Positions 34,933 through 46,232 of a stretch of DNA of 64,000 nt are shown one piece after another. Within the stretch, counting starts at the first letter, position 1. Each line of letters begins with the position of its first letter. This DNA comes from Kiloniellaceae bacterium (lineage in GTDB: Bacteria > Pseudomonadota > Alphaproteobacteria > Kiloniellales > J153): positions 1-64,000 of the forward strand of contig JAJFGN010000063.1 of the NCBI GenBank assembly GCA_021776115.1. Reading direction: 5' to 3'. The notes below the pieces were generated by a model. The model did no database searches and was not told the origin of the DNA. It saw only the letters and a program-made list of their open reading frames with translations. Both the position numbers and the translations under genes were made by a program.

Positions 34933-36153
34933 ATGCCGGGGCCGCTCGAAGGTTTCAGGATCATCGACCTCACGGCCATGGTGTCGGGCCCGCTTGCGAC
35001 CATGATCCTGGCCGATCAGGGCGCGGACGTGATCAAGGTCGAAAACCCGCGCGGCGGGGACTATACCCGTGCGGTCTCGAACCGGCGGGGCGGCTTGTCG
35101 GCCTCCTTCCTGAACAACAATCGCAACAAACGCTCGGTGGCCCTCAATTTGAAGGACCCGCGCGGTCTCGACCTCCTGACGCGGCTCGCCGCCGGGGCGG
35201 ACGTCTTCGTGCAGAATTTTCGCCCCGGCGTCGTGGATCGCATGGGTATCGGCGAAGCGGCGATTCGCAAGATCGCGCCGGACATCGTCTATGTATCGAT
35301 CAGCGGGTTCGGCGACAGCGGTCCTTACGCCGGGAAACCTGTCTACGATCCCTTGGTTCAGGCGCTTTCCGGGCTGACCACGATCCAGGGCGGATCGGAC
35401 CAGTTGCGCCCACGGTTGGTGCGCACGATTCTGCCCGACAAGCTGACCGGGTTTACCGCGGCGCAGGCGATCACCGCCGCCCTCCTCGCGCGACTGCGGA
35501 CCGGAAAGGGACAGCACGTTCGCCTTTCGATGCTCGATACCATTGTCTCGTTTCTTTGGAGCTCCGACATGGGCAGCCAGACCTTTGTCGGCCATGAGTT
35601 CCCGCAGGAGCAGGCGCAGAGCTTTATCGACCTCATCTACGAGACCGCCGACGGTCACATCAGCGTCGCGGTCCAGTCCGACAAGGAATGGGCGGGTTTG
35701 ACGCGCGCCCTCGACCGGCCCGAGTGGCTTGAGGACGCCCGCTTCAAGACCGCGGCGGTGCGGCACCACAATGTCGACGAGCGGTTAAACCTGACCCAGG
35801 AGGTCCTGCGCACGCGCAACTCGGCCGAGTGGCTGGCCCGCCTCGAAGCGGCGGACGTCCCTTGCGCGCCGGTCCTGCGCCGCAGCGAGGTGATCGGCCA
35901 TCCGCAAATCGAGGCGAACGAGATCGTGGTCGAGACCGATCATCCCCACGCCGGGAAGCTGCGCCAGGCCCGGCATGCGCCGCGATTCTCGGAAACGCCG
36001 GCGCAACATCGCCAAGGCGCGCCCCTTTTGGGGGAGCACACCCGTGCGATCTTGAGCGAAGCCGGGGTTACCGACAGCGAATTGCGCGCCCTCGCGGCCG
36101 AGGCTGTGATTGGCTTAGGCGAAAGTGGGGGTCTGGGCGAAGGAGGGACGTGA
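34933..36153 (+). CDS. Class III CoA-transferase (CaiB/BaiF family)
   Basis: 406 residues. It moves CoA between carboxylic acids through an aspartyl-CoA intermediate. Family features: PLEGFRIIDLTAMVSGPLAT, LADQGADVIKVENPRGGD, NRNKRSVALNLKDPRG, DVFVQNFRPGVVDRMG, YVSISGFGDSGPY, and the catalytic Asp expected in PVYDPLVQALSG or nearby. Substrate cannot be read from sequence. It is followed directly by a glutathione S-transferase gene. Confidence 0.9.
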   Translation: MPGPLEGFRIIDLTAMVSGPLATMILADQGADVIKVENPRGGDYTRAVSNRRGGLSASFLNNNRNKRSVALNLKDPRGLDLLTRLAAGADVFVQNFRPGVVDRMGIGEAAIRKIAPDIVYVSISGFGDSGPYAGKPVYDPLVQALSGLTTIQGGSDQLRPRLVRTILPDKLTGFTAAQAITAALLARLRTGKGQHVRLSMLDTIVSFLWSSDMGSQTFVGHEFPQEQAQSFIDLIYETADGHISVAVQSDKEWAGLTRALDRPEWLEDARFKTAAVRHHNVDERLNLTQEVLRTRNSAEWLARLEAADVPCAPVLRRSEVIGHPQIEANEIVVETDHPHAGKLRQARHAPRFSETPAQHRQGAPLLGEHTRAILSEAGVTDSELRALAAEAVIGLGESGGLGEGGT

Positions 36154-36155
36154 CC

Positions 36156-36863
36156 GTGATCGATTTCTATTACTGGCCGACCCCTAACGGCTGGAAGGTC
36201 GCCATCATGCTGGAGGAGTGCGGCCTCCCCTACAAGACGATCCCGGTCAACATCGGCGCGGGCGAGCAATTCAAACCAGAATTTCTGGCGATCAGCCCCA
36301 ACCATCGCATGCCGGCGATCGTCGATCGTGACGTTGATGGCGACCCTGTGCCGGTCTTCGAATCGGGCGCGATCCTTTTCTATCTGGCCGAAAAGACGGG
36401 GAAATTCATCCCGCCCGATCCGCTCGGGCGTAAGGAGGCGCTCGAATGGTTGTTCTGGCAGGTCGGCAATCAAGGGCCGATGGCGGGGCAGCTAAGCCAT
36501 TTCGTCAACTACGCCCCGGGTGACGAAGCTTACGCGAAAGAACGCTACGGCAAGGAGTACGACCGCTGTCTGGGCGTGCTCGAACGCCGCCTCAAGGACC
36601 GGCCTTTCATTCTTGGCGACGACTACAGCGTGGCCGACATAATTTCTTGGCCTTGGGTTCTTATCGCGAAGCCCTTGGGCCAGTCGCTCGACGACTTTCC
36701 GAGGGTTTCCGCGTGGCGCCAAAGCATCAAGGCGCGGCCGGCCGTGCAACGGGGTGTCGATTTGGGCAAAGAACACCGCCGCTCCGCCCCACCGAGCGAG
36801 GCGGAGCGCAAAGTCCTATTCAATCAGAGTGCCGGTACGGTCAGAGACCTGAGCGGCGGCTGA
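36156..36863 (+). CDS. Glutathione S-transferase (YfcG/nu-like)
   Basis: 235 residues. The N-terminal thioredoxin-like domain (IDFYYWPTPNGWKVAIMLEE, with the TPNGWK segment of Ure2p/YfcG-type enzymes; SPNHRMPAIVD with the cis-Pro; VFESGAILFYLAEKTG for glutathione binding) and an all-helical C-terminal domain (LGDDYSVADIISWPW). This group often acts as disulfide-bond reductase. I prefer the GTG at 36156 because AAGGAGGG lies about nine bases upstream; the GTG at 36150 is too close. It ends ten bases before the convergent tldD stop. Confidence 0.9.
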   Translation: MIDFYYWPTPNGWKVAIMLEECGLPYKTIPVNIGAGEQFKPEFLAISPNHRMPAIVDRDVDGDPVPVFESGAILFYLAEKTGKFIPPDPLGRKEALEWLFWQVGNQGPMAGQLSHFVNYAPGDEAYAKERYGKEYDRCLGVLERRLKDRPFILGDDYSVADIISWPWVLIAKPLGQSLDDFPRVSAWRQSIKARPAVQRGVDLGKEHRRSAPPSEAERKVLFNQSAGTVRDLSGG

Positions 36864-36872
36864 GCGCGTTCC

Positions 36873-38306
36873 TTACGCGGCGGTGCCGCCGACGGTCAGG
36901 TTGTCGATCAGCAGGCTCGGCTGGCCGACGCCCACCGGGACGCCCTGGCCTTCCTTACCGCAAGTGCCGATGCCGCTGTCCAGCTTCATATCGTTGCCGA
37001 TCATGGAAACCCGCGTCAGGACGTCCGGGCCGTTGCCGATCAAGGTCGCGCCCTTGACCGCGGCGCCGAGTTTGCCGTTCTCGACCAGATAGGCCTCGGT
37101 GCAGGAAAAAACGAACTTGCCCGAGGTGATATCGACCTGACCGCCGCCGAAATTGACGGCATAGAGGCCCTTCTTGACCGAGGCGAGGATTTCCGCCGGA
37201 TCCTTGTCGCCGGCCAGCATGCAGGTGTTGGTCATGCGCGGCATCGGGATGTGGGCGTAAGACTGGCGCCGGCCATTGCCGGTCGGCTTCATACCCATGA
37301 GGCGGGCGTTCTGCCGGTCCTGCATATAGCCGACCAACTTGCCGTCCTCGATCAGGGTGGTGCACTGGCTGGGCGTGCCCTCGTCGTCGATGCTCAGCGA
37401 ACCGCGCCGGTCCATAATGGTGCCGTCGTCGACGACGGTGACGCCGGGCGAAGCGACTTTCTCCCCCATCAGGCCGGCGAAGGCCGAGGTCTTTTTGCGG
37501 TTGAAATCGCCCTCCAGGCCGTGGCCGATGGCTTCGTGCAGCAGGATTCCAGGCCAGCCCGGCCCCAGAACGACCGGCATCTCCCCGGCCGGGGCGGGCA
37601 CCGAATCCAGATTGACCAAGGCCTGGCGCAGGGCCTCGTCGACCGCACCGCGCCAATAAGCGGCGTCGATCAGGGTGTCGTAGGCGATTCGCCCGCCGCC
37701 GCCGAAGCTGCCGGTTTCCTGGCGATCGGCTTCCTCGACGACGATCGACACGTTCAGGCGCACCAGGGGGCGGATATCGGCGCCGCGTTCGCCGCCCGCG
37801 CGCAAGATCTGCACCGCCTGCCACTCGCCGGCCAGGGACGCCGAGACCTGACGCACGCGCGGGTCGAGACCGCGGCCGTAGGCGTCGATATCGGCCAGCA
37901 CCTTGACCTTGGTGTCGAAGGGGACCGCGCCCAAGGGGTTCAGATCGGTATAAAGGGTTCGATTGGTTCCCACCGGCCCCGCCGCCATGGCGCCGCCGCG
38001 GCCCGCGTGGACCGTTTGCACCGTCTGAGCCGCGCGCCGGATGGCCTCTTCGGATAAGTCGCTGGCGTGGGCATAACCGGCGGCTTCGTCCGCGATGCCG
38101 CGCAGGCCGAAACCTTGGGCGGTATCGAAACTGGCGCTTTTCAACCGGCCGTCGTCGTAACTCAGGCCCTCGGACTGGCAATATTCCAGATAGAGCTCGC
38201 CGTCGTCCGCGCCGCTCAAAGTCTCGTCGACTAGGCGTTGGGTCCGGCTCAGGTCCAGCCCGGCCTTGTTGAAAAATAGATCGTCCGTCGCGGCGATATG
38301 GGACAT
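36873..38306 (-). CDS. tldD: Metalloprotease TldD
   Basis: 477 residues. TldD forms with TldE a heterodimeric zinc protease that trims unfolded peptides, including RiPP precursors such as microcin B17. The active-site HEAIGHGLEGD lies at residues 257-267 (His257, Glu258, His262) and a third ligand Cys is expected in FSCTEAYLVENGK or nearby. C-terminal SMIGNDMKLDSGIGTCGKEG and VGVGQPSLLIDNLTVGG are canonical. The ATG at 38306 has GAGGGAG upstream. No tldE (pmbA) is in the window. Confidence 0.96.
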   Translation of the reverse strand: MSHIAATDDLFFNKAGLDLSRTQRLVDETLSGADDGELYLEYCQSEGLSYDDGRLKSASFDTAQGFGLRGIADEAAGYAHASDLSEEAIRRAAQTVQTVHAGRGGAMAAGPVGTNRTLYTDLNPLGAVPFDTKVKVLADIDAYGRGLDPRVRQVSASLAGEWQAVQILRAGGERGADIRPLVRLNVSIVVEEADRQETGSFGGGGRIAYDTLIDAAYWRGAVDEALRQALVNLDSVPAPAGEMPVVLGPGWPGILLHEAIGHGLEGDFNRKKTSAFAGLMGEKVASPGVTVVDDGTIMDRRGSLSIDDEGTPSQCTTLIEDGKLVGYMQDRQNARLMGMKPTGNGRRQSYAHIPMPRMTNTCMLAGDKDPAEILASVKKGLYAVNFGGGQVDITSGKFVFSCTEAYLVENGKLGAAVKGATLIGNGPDVLTRVSMIGNDMKLDSGIGTCGKEGQGVPVGVGQPSLLIDNLTVGGTAA

Positions 38307-38433
38307 GCGGGCTCCCTCGGCTTGAAATGGCAGGCTTGAAAAGGCGTCGTCGCGTCTGTCATAGCTCATATGGGGCCACGCGAGGCACAATAAAACGTAA
38401 AGGCCCCGCCAAGGGGAATGGGAAATCGAAGCC

Positions 38434-39759
38434 ATGCCTAGCGGCCTTAGCGATCATCCGTTGCGCCATGCGCTTAGCGAGGAGTTGCACGCGCGGCCTT
38501 TCGCCAGGCTCCAGGCGCCGCGGCGCGCGACCCACTTGGCTCTGCTCTCGGGCGAAAACGCGGCCGCGGCCGACCGGCGCCATGTCGCGGCCTTATGCCA
38601 GCGATTCGGCGCCCCGCCGCCGGCGGACACGGATACCCATTTCATGGCCGATTTGGGCGCGTTTCAGCTCAAGTGGGAACGCCATACCGAGTTCTCCACC
38701 TACACTTTCTTCGTGACCCCGGACGAGGCCCCGAGTCCGGGATCGCGGGACGTCTTCGAGACCAAGGGCCTTGCCGAGGTGCCACGCGATTGGCTCGAGG
38801 CGCTTTCGGGCGAGTTGCTGGTGGGGGTTCACCTGAGCCTTATGCCGAGAGACGAAGCCGTGCCGGGCACCGACGAGATCGCGCGGGCCTTCGGCACCGG
38901 CAATCTTGCCGGCAGCATGGCGTCCGGCGAGGCCGCGGCGGTGTTCGTGGACTTCCGCATCCACGCCGACGGCTTTGGCCGAATCCTGGTTCACGACCGG
39001 CACCTGCAGCCGCGCCAGGCGGGGCGCTTGGTCCAGCGCCTCTTCGAGATCGAGACCTATCGGGCCATGGCTCTTCTGGCCCTGCCGGTCGCCCGGCAAT
39101 ACGGCCGGGATTTGACCGACGCCGGCGACCGGCTGAGCGACATGACCGGGCGCATGGCGGCGATGGGCGGTTTGGAAGACGAGCGCAAACTGCTCGCGGC
39201 GCTGACGGACCTTTCGGCCGAGGTCGAACGAATCGCCGCGGCCGCGAGCTATCGTTTCGGCGCGGCGCGGGCCTACTACGCGCTGGTGCGCCGCCGGGTC
39301 GAGGAATTGCGCGAGGTCCGGGTCGAGGGTCTACAGACAATTCATGAATTCCTGGAACGCCGCCTGGCGCCCGCGATGCGGACCTGCGAAGCAACCGCCG
39401 AGCGCCTCGACACCTTGTCCGGCCGCCTGTCTCGTACCGGCGATCTCTTGCGGACTCGTGTCGATATTCAGCTGGAATCGCAAAATAGCGCCCTTTTGCG
39501 CTCCATGGATCGCCGCGCGCGCCTGCAACTGCGCCTGCAGCAAACCGTGGAGGGGCTCTCGGTCGCGGCGATCAGCTACTACTTGGTCGGTCTCATATCC
39601 TATGCCGCAAAAGCTGGAAAATCGGCCGGTCTTCCGGTGAACCCCGATCTCTTGACGGGGCTCTCGGTGCCGGTAGTTGTGGCCGTCTTGGCGGCCGGCG
39701 TGTGGCGTTTGAGGCGGAAGCTGAAGCACGAGGAGCAGGACCAGGCCCAAGAAGATTGA
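38434..39759 (+). CDS. DUF3422 family membrane-anchored protein
   Basis: 441 residues. The N-terminus HPLRHALSEELHARPFARLQ is the DUF3422 signature, continuing with FQLKWERHTEFSTYTFF and VDFRIHADGFGRILVHD. A long helical, probably coiled-coil region follows (about 230-380), with two C-terminal hydrophobic helices (SVAAISYYLVGLISYAAKAG and LTGLSVPVVVAVLAAGVWRL). Predicted inner-membrane protein with a large cytoplasmic part. Function unknown. It lies upstream of the cytochrome oxidase operon in the same direction, 166 bases away. Confidence 0.87.
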   Translation: MPSGLSDHPLRHALSEELHARPFARLQAPRRATHLALLSGENAAAADRRHVAALCQRFGAPPPADTDTHFMADLGAFQLKWERHTEFSTYTFFVTPDEAPSPGSRDVFETKGLAEVPRDWLEALSGELLVGVHLSLMPRDEAVPGTDEIARAFGTGNLAGSMASGEAAAVFVDFRIHADGFGRILVHDRHLQPRQAGRLVQRLFEIETYRAMALLALPVARQYGRDLTDAGDRLSDMTGRMAAMGGLEDERKLLAALTDLSAEVERIAAAASYRFGAARAYYALVRRRVEELREVRVEGLQTIHEFLERRLAPAMRTCEATAERLDTLSGRLSRTGDLLRTRVDIQLESQNSALLRSMDRRARLQLRLQQTVEGLSVAAISYYLVGLISYAAKAGKSAGLPVNPDLLTGLSVPVVVAVLAAGVWRLRRKLKHEEQDQAQED

Positions 39760-39925
39760 TTGTCACTCGCAAAAAATCCTGCGCCGAAGGCGTGAAGCCC
39801 GGTTGATTTTGGGAGGCTCCAAATGCAGTCACGCTCTTGTGAGCCTGCGGGACTGTTGCTATAGGTGCGGCGCGCTGCCCTCGATTCGGGTGCGCCGGGC
39901 GATCGTGAGACGGGGAACAAACGAC

Positions 39926-40771
39926 ATGAACAAACTGCAGCGAATGGGTGCTTTCCTTTTCGCCACCTTGACCGGTGTGGGCGTCACCTTCAGCGCCTGG
40001 GCCGCCGGACCTCGCGACTGGCAGATGGGGCTTCGCGAGCCGGCGTCTACGACCATGGAGCGGATCGACGACTTCCATAACCTGCTTCTGATCACCATTA
40101 CGCTGATCACGGTCTTCGTCTTGGTGTTGCTGCTATACGTTATGTACCGTTTCTCGGAGAAGCGGAATCCGACGCCGTCCAAGACCACGCACAACACGGT
40201 GCTGGAAGTGCTGTGGACCGCAGTTCCCGTCATCATCCTGGTTGTGATCGCGATTCCCTCGTTCAAGTTGCTCTATTTCGCCGATCGGGTCGAAGAAGCC
40301 GACATGACGATCAAGGCGATCGGCCGGCAGTGGTATTGGAGTTACGAATACCCGGACTACGGCAACTTCACCTTCGATGCGACGATGGTCGACGAAGAAG
40401 ATCTGGAAGATGGGCAGAAACGTTTGCTGGAAACCGACAACTACGTCGTTCTGCCCGTCGACACCAAGATTCGGATTTTGATTACCGCGAGCGATGTCCT
40501 GCACAGCTTCTCCCTGCCGGCGATGGGTATAAAGCTCGACGCCGTGCCGGGGCGTCTTAACGAGACCTGGGTTGAAATCACCCGCGAGGGTACTTTTTAC
40601 GGTCAGTGCTCGGAAATTTGCGGCACCGGCCATTCCTACATGCCGATCGCGGTCAAGGCCGTCTCCAAGGAAGCCTTTGCCGAATGGGTCGAAGGAGCAA
40701 AAGAGGAGTTCGCGCGGGCCGATCAACCCGCCAAAGAACGCCGCCTGGCGCAAGCGCCGCAAGCCCAGTAG
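39926..40771 (+). CDS. coxB: Cytochrome c oxidase subunit II
   Basis: 281 residues. It takes electrons from cytochrome c through the binuclear CuA centre. A signal peptide (residues 1-26), two membrane helices (LLLITITLITVFVLVLLLYV and VPVIILVVIAIPSFKLLYFA), aromatic GRQWYWSYEYPDY, and CuA ligands in DVLHSFSLPAMGIK, GQCSEICGTGHSYMPI (two Cys, His, Met). The ATG at 39926 gives the leader peptide. First gene of the ctaC-ctaD-ctaB-ctaG-ctaE cluster. Confidence 0.97.
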   Translation: MNKLQRMGAFLFATLTGVGVTFSAWAAGPRDWQMGLREPASTTMERIDDFHNLLLITITLITVFVLVLLLYVMYRFSEKRNPTPSKTTHNTVLEVLWTAVPVIILVVIAIPSFKLLYFADRVEEADMTIKAIGRQWYWSYEYPDYGNFTFDATMVDEEDLEDGQKRLLETDNYVVLPVDTKIRILITASDVLHSFSLPAMGIKLDAVPGRLNETWVEITREGTFYGQCSEICGTGHSYMPIAVKAVSKEAFAEWVEGAKEEFARADQPAKERRLAQAPQAQ

Positions 40772-40790
40772 CTCGAAGAGGATTTTTTAG

Positions 40791-42407
<1,617 letters not shown>

Positions 42408-42475
42408 TCCGCCGTGCCGTCCCTTCGCGGCGAAGGGGGGACCGGCACCTGGGCAATGTATGAGACCGAGGACCC

Positions 42476-43435
42476 GTGACCGACACTTCCTTGAGCTTGA
42501 CCCGGACCCAAGAAGCCGCCTTCGCGAGCGAAGGCGCGGGTGTTAGAGATTATCTGGCGCTCTTGAAGCCGCGAGTCATGTCGCTGGTGGTCTTTACCGG
42601 CTTTGCGGGCTTGATCGCCGCGCCCGGATCGATGCATCCCTTGCTGGCGGCGGTCGCGGTGCTGTGCATCGCCGTCGGCGCCGGGGCGGCGGGCGCCATC
42701 AACATGTGGTACGACCGCGATATCGACGCGATCATGGAGCGCACGCGCGGGCGTCCGATCCCGAGCGGGCGCATGGAACCGGCCGAGGCGCTTGCCTTCG
42801 GCGTTACCTTGTCGCTTTTTTCCGTCATGCTGATGGGCTTGGCGGTCAATTGGGTCGCGGCCGGTCTCCTGGCTCTCGCCAACGCCTTTTACGTCTTCGT
42901 CTACACTATCTGGCTCAAACGCCGCACGCCGCAGAACATCGTGATCGGCGGCGCCGCCGGCGCCTTTCCGCCCATGATCGGCTGGGCCGCCGTGACCGGT
43001 GCGGTCGAGCTCGAATCGATCGCCTTGTTCCTGATTATCTTCATGTGGACGCCGCCCCATTTTTGGGCTCTGGCGCTGTACCGGGCCGGCGACTATGCCG
43101 CCGCCGGCGTGCCCATGCTGCCGGTGGTCGCCGGGCAAGCGGTCACCCGCAGGCAGATCGTTATCTACGCCGTTTTACTCGCGCCCCTGGCGCTGGCGCC
43201 GACGGTGCTGGGCTTCGCCGGTTGGCTTTATGCCGCGATCGCGGGGCTCATGGGATTGGCCTTTATTGCCCTGGCGGTTCAGGTTTGGCGCGATACCGGA
43301 GAGCGCGCCGCGCGGCGTCTGTTCGGTTTCTCAATTCTTTATCTGTTTGTGCTCTTTGCAGCTTTGATCGCGGAGCAGGCGCTGGTCCCGCATTTTGTGC
43401 ACCTGGCCGGCGTCGCCTTAGGGCTGTGGGGGTGA
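42476..43435 (+). CDS. ctaB: Protoheme IX farnesyltransferase (haem O synthase)
   Basis: 319 residues. It adds farnesyl to haem b, giving haem O, precursor of haem A for CtaD. UbiA-fold signatures: [95 protein letters not shown]. About nine helices. It starts with GTG at 42476, preceded by GAGGA. Located in the oxidase operon as usual. Confidence 0.96.
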   Translation: MTDTSLSLTRTQEAAFASEGAGVRDYLALLKPRVMSLVVFTGFAGLIAAPGSMHPLLAAVAVLCIAVGAGAAGAINMWYDRDIDAIMERTRGRPIPSGRMEPAEALAFGVTLSLFSVMLMGLAVNWVAAGLLALANAFYVFVYTIWLKRRTPQNIVIGGAAGAFPPMIGWAAVTGAVELESIALFLIIFMWTPPHFWALALYRAGDYAAAGVPMLPVVAGQAVTRRQIVIYAVLLAPLALAPTVLGFAGWLYAAIAGLMGLAFIALAVQVWRDTGERAARRLFGFSILYLFVLFAALIAEQALVPHFVHLAGVALGLWG

Positions 43436-43440
43436 GGACG

Positions 43441-43572
43441 GTGGCGAAACGCGAGCCGCGCAGCGAGGTGCACCGCAAACAGCGGACGAAGAACCTCGCG
43501 CTCTTTGCCGTGTTGGTAGGATTGATCGTACTCATCTATCTGATCACTCTCGTGCGCTTGGGCGGGGCCTGA
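43441..43572 (+). CDS. CoxF-like small membrane protein
   Basis: 43 residues from a GTG. A basic N-terminus (AKREPRSEVHRKQRTKN) is followed by one membrane helix (LALFAVLVGLIVLIYLITLV). Small proteins of this shape lie between ctaB and ctaG in many alphaproteobacterial oxidase operons and are often named CoxF. A role in oxidase assembly is inferred from position. It begins five bases after the ctaB stop and ends three bases before ctaG. Confidence 0.75.
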   Translation: MAKREPRSEVHRKQRTKNLALFAVLVGLIVLIYLITLVRLGGA

Positions 43573-43575
43573 AGC

Positions 43576-44196
43576 ATGGCGCAAGCCAAGCGAACAACAA
43601 GCAGGAACGCGCGCACCGCCATGGTGTTGTCGGCGGTTGTCGTAGGCATGGTCGGTCTGTCCTTCGCGTCGGTTCCGCTGTATCGCATTTTTTGCCAGGT
43701 GACGGGTTACGGCGGCACCACCCAGGTCGCCGAGAATTTGCCCGGCGCCTCCACGTCGGAGTCGGACCGGGTTATCGAGGTGCGCTTCAACGCGGATGTC
43801 GATCCCAGCCTGCCCTGGAGCTTTCAGCCGGTGCAGCGGTCTCTCTTCGTGCGGGTCGGTGAGCCGGGCCTCGCCTTCTACCGGGCCCGAAACTTGAGCG
43901 ACCGTCCGGTCGTGGGCAGCGCGACCTTCAATGTGACGCCGTTGAAGACCGGGGAATATTTCACCAAGGTCCAGTGCTTCTGTTTCGACGAACAGAAGTT
44001 GGAGCCGGGACAGGAAGTCGATATGGCGGTCAGCTTCTATATCGATCCCGAAATTCTCGAAGACCGTAACGTGGACGAAGTGAAGGCTATCACGCTGTCC
44101 TACACTTTTTTCCGCCAAACGGACGAGGAGTCGGAGGGCACAAAGAACAGCACCCAACTGACCCTGCGAACGGCGCCGGCAAAGACACTGAATTAG
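43576..44196 (+). CDS. ctaG: Cytochrome c oxidase assembly protein CtaG (Cox11)
   Basis: 206 residues. It delivers copper to CuB of subunit I. One N-terminal anchor helix ([20 protein letters not shown]) is followed by the conserved [17 protein letters not shown], and the periplasmic domain holds the copper-binding CFCF in [33 protein letters not shown] is also typical. Length is usual. Confidence 0.96.
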   Translation: MAQAKRTTSRNARTAMVLSAVVVGMVGLSFASVPLYRIFCQVTGYGGTTQVAENLPGASTSESDRVIEVRFNADVDPSLPWSFQPVQRSLFVRVGEPGLAFYRARNLSDRPVVGSATFNVTPLKTGEYFTKVQCFCFDEQKLEPGQEVDMAVSFYIDPEILEDRNVDEVKAITLSYTFFRQTDEESEGTKNSTQLTLRTAPAKTLN

Positions 44197-44221
44197 CAAG
44201 ACACGCGATAAGAGGGAACTC

Positions 44222-45022
44222 ATGACCGAAGCTCACGGCCACGCGCAAAATCATCCTTATCACTTGGTCGATCCCAGTCCTTGGCCGCTGGTTGGCGCTT
44301 TCGCCGCCGGCACGCTTGCGGTTGGGGCCGTGCTCTACATGCACGAGATCACCGGCTGGCTCATTCCTATTGGCTTCGTGCTGGTCCTTCTGACCATGTT
44401 CCTGTGGTGGCGCGACGTGGTCCGCGAGGCGCAGGTCGAAGGCCATCACACCCCGATCGTGCAAATCGGCCTGCGCTACGGCATGGCGCTGTTCATCGCC
44501 TCGGAGGTGATGTTTTTCGCGGCCTTTTTCTGGGCCTTTTTCGATGCCTCGCTTTATCCGAAAGAGGCGACCGGGTTCCAGTGGCCGCCCCAAGGGATCG
44601 AACCCTTCAATCCCTTCGAGATTCCCTTGCTCAATACCCTGATTCTTTTGCTTTCGGGCGTAACCGTGACCTGGGCCCATCACGCCCTGCGCGTGGACGA
44701 CCGGCGCAACCTGGTGCGCGGGCTCGCGATCACGGTCGCTCTGGGCATTTTGTTCACCGGCTTTCAGGCTTATGAGTACAGCCACGCGGCCTTCAACTTC
44801 ACCGACGGCATTTACCCCTCGACCTTTTTCATGGCAACCGGGTTCCACGGATTCCACGTCATTATCGGGACCTGCTTCCTGATCGTGTGTCTGATCCGGG
44901 CCAAGCGCGGGCATTTCACGCCGGAGCAGCATTTCGGCTTCGAGGCCGCGGCTTGGTACTGGCACTTTGTCGACGTGGTCTGGCTGTTCCTGTTCACAAG
45001 CGTTTACATTTGGGGCTCGTAA
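44222..45022 (+). CDS. ctaE: Cytochrome c oxidase subunit III
   Basis: 266 residues, seven helices. It supports proton uptake and stability of the aa3 oxidase. [76 protein letters not shown] and [20 protein letters not shown] are diagnostic. It is 25 bases downstream of ctaG. Confidence 0.97.
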   Translation: MTEAHGHAQNHPYHLVDPSPWPLVGAFAAGTLAVGAVLYMHEITGWLIPIGFVLVLLTMFLWWRDVVREAQVEGHHTPIVQIGLRYGMALFIASEVMFFAAFFWAFFDASLYPKEATGFQWPPQGIEPFNPFEIPLLNTLILLLSGVTVTWAHHALRVDDRRNLVRGLAITVALGILFTGFQAYEYSHAAFNFTDGIYPSTFFMATGFHGFHVIIGTCFLIVCLIRAKRGHFTPEQHFGFEAAAWYWHFVDVVWLFLFTSVYIWGS

Positions 45023-45027
45023 GTCGA

Positions 45028-45039
45028 GGGGGGGGGGGG
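45028..45039 (+). repeat. Run of twelve G
   Basis: A homopolymer of 12 G lies six bases after the ctaE stop, in the 69-base gap before the DUF983 gene. It is outside any reading frame, so slippage would change only spacing. It could also be an assembly-sensitive spot. Confidence 0.85.
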
Positions 45040-45091
45040 CGCGGCGATACCGCCCGGCCCCAACCGAAGCAAGGCCCACCGAACGCAGGAG

Positions 45092-45475
45092 ATGACAGAG
45101 CCAGTTTTCTACCCGAACCTTTCGCCCTTCGGCACCGGTTTGTCTTGCCGCTGCCCGCGCTGCGGTAAGGGGCGTCTCTACAATGGCTTTCTGGAGGTTG
45201 CCGAGCGCTGCGCCTCTTGCGGCCTGGATCTCAGAAAGGCCGACAGCGGCGACGGCCCGGCCGTCTTCATCATCTTCATCCTGGGATTTCTGGTCGTCCC
45301 CCTTGCCCTCCTGGTCGAGAGCCGTTTCGAGCCGCCTATGTGGCTGCACCTCACGATCTGGCCGCCGGTCATCCTGGGGGGCGCGCTGGCGCTGCTGCGG
45401 CCCATGAAGGGGGTTATGATCGCGCTTCAGTACCGCCATAAGGCGAGCGATTCCGGCACCGTCGATTACGACTAG
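45092..45475 (+). CDS. DUF983 family membrane protein
   Basis: 127 residues. Two CxxC pairs near the N-terminus (CRCPRCGKGRLYNGFLEVAE, then CASCGLD) look like a zinc ribbon. Two hydrophobic helices follow (AVFIIFILGFLVVPLALLVE and LHLTIWPPVILGGALALLRP). DUF983 genes are commonly between ctaE and surf1 in alphaproteobacteria; a metal- or assembly-related role is inferred from this linkage. Confidence 0.88.
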   Translation: MTEPVFYPNLSPFGTGLSCRCPRCGKGRLYNGFLEVAERCASCGLDLRKADSGDGPAVFIIFILGFLVVPLALLVESRFEPPMWLHLTIWPPVILGGALALLRPMKGVMIALQYRHKASDSGTVDYD

Positions 45476-45488
45476 TCGAGGCAAAGAC

Positions 45489-46232
45489 ATGGGTGCGTCC
45501 GAACGGCGCCGTTTTCGGCCGGGGTTTTGGCCGACGGCCGTGACACTCGCGGCGCTGTCGGTTCTCATCGGCCTGGGCACCTGGCAGCTTCAGCGCCTTG
45601 AGTGGAAGAGCGCGCTGATCGCGGAGATGCAGGCGCGCGGCGTCGCGGCGCCGATTGCTCTACCGGCCGATCCCTCCGATCCAAGCTTGGAATACACCCC
45701 GGTGCGGTTGATTGGGCAGTTTCTGCACGAAAAGGAACTCCATGTTCCGGCGCGCACCCACAACGGCAAGGTGGGCTTGCACATCGTCACGCCCCTGCGC
45801 TTGGACGATGGCCGCACGGTTTTTGTGAACCGTGGCTGGGTTCCGCCAGCGAAGCAGGACCCGGCAACCCGCGCGGCGGGCCAGGTCGAGGGCCTCGTTA
45901 CCCTGGATGGCGCGATCCGCCGGGGCGGCTGGGGCGGCATGGAGACGTTCCGGCCGGCAAACCAGCCCGACGACAACCTTTGGCTTTGGATGGACCTGCC
46001 GGCCATGGCCGCGCACGCGGGTTTGAAGGGCGCCGAAACCCGGGTCTATGTCGCCGCCGGTCCGGCGGCCAACCCCGGTGGCTATCCGATCGGTGCCCCG
46101 ACCCGCCTGGATGTCAGCAACAACCACCTGCAATATGCGATCATCTGGTACGCGCTTGCCGCCGCCTTGCTGGTGATCTACCTCCTGCATCAACGCCGTC
46201 CGCCGAAGGACATGTCCCATGAAAGCCTATGA
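45489..46232 (+). CDS. surf1: SURF1 family cytochrome oxidase assembly protein
   Basis: 247 residues. It assists haem A insertion into subunit I. Two helices bracket a periplasmic domain: N-terminal LAALSVLIGLGTWQLQRLEW with the G-x-W-Q-x-x-R motif, and C-terminal AIIWYALAAALLVIYLLHQR with NNHLQYAIIWY. VFVNRGWVPP is conserved. Its end overlaps the carboxypeptidase gene by 14 bases. Confidence 0.94.
   Translation: MGASERRRFRPGFWPTAVTLAALSVLIGLGTWQLQRLEWKSALIAEMQARGVAAPIALPADPSDPSLEYTPVRLIGQFLHEKELHVPARTHNGKVGLHIVTPLRLDDGRTVFVNRGWVPPAKQDPATRAAGQVEGLVTLDGAIRRGGWGGMETFRPANQPDDNLWLWMDLPAMAAHAGLKGAETRVYVAAGPAANPGGYPIGAPTRLDVSNNHLQYAIIWYALAAALLVIYLLHQRRPPKDMSHESL

Noticed and set aside
44090..45580. 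496-codon minus-strand frame across ctaG, ctaE and DUF983
   Set aside because: It crosses three recognisable genes and the G12 tract; the composition is typical of an antisense shadow.
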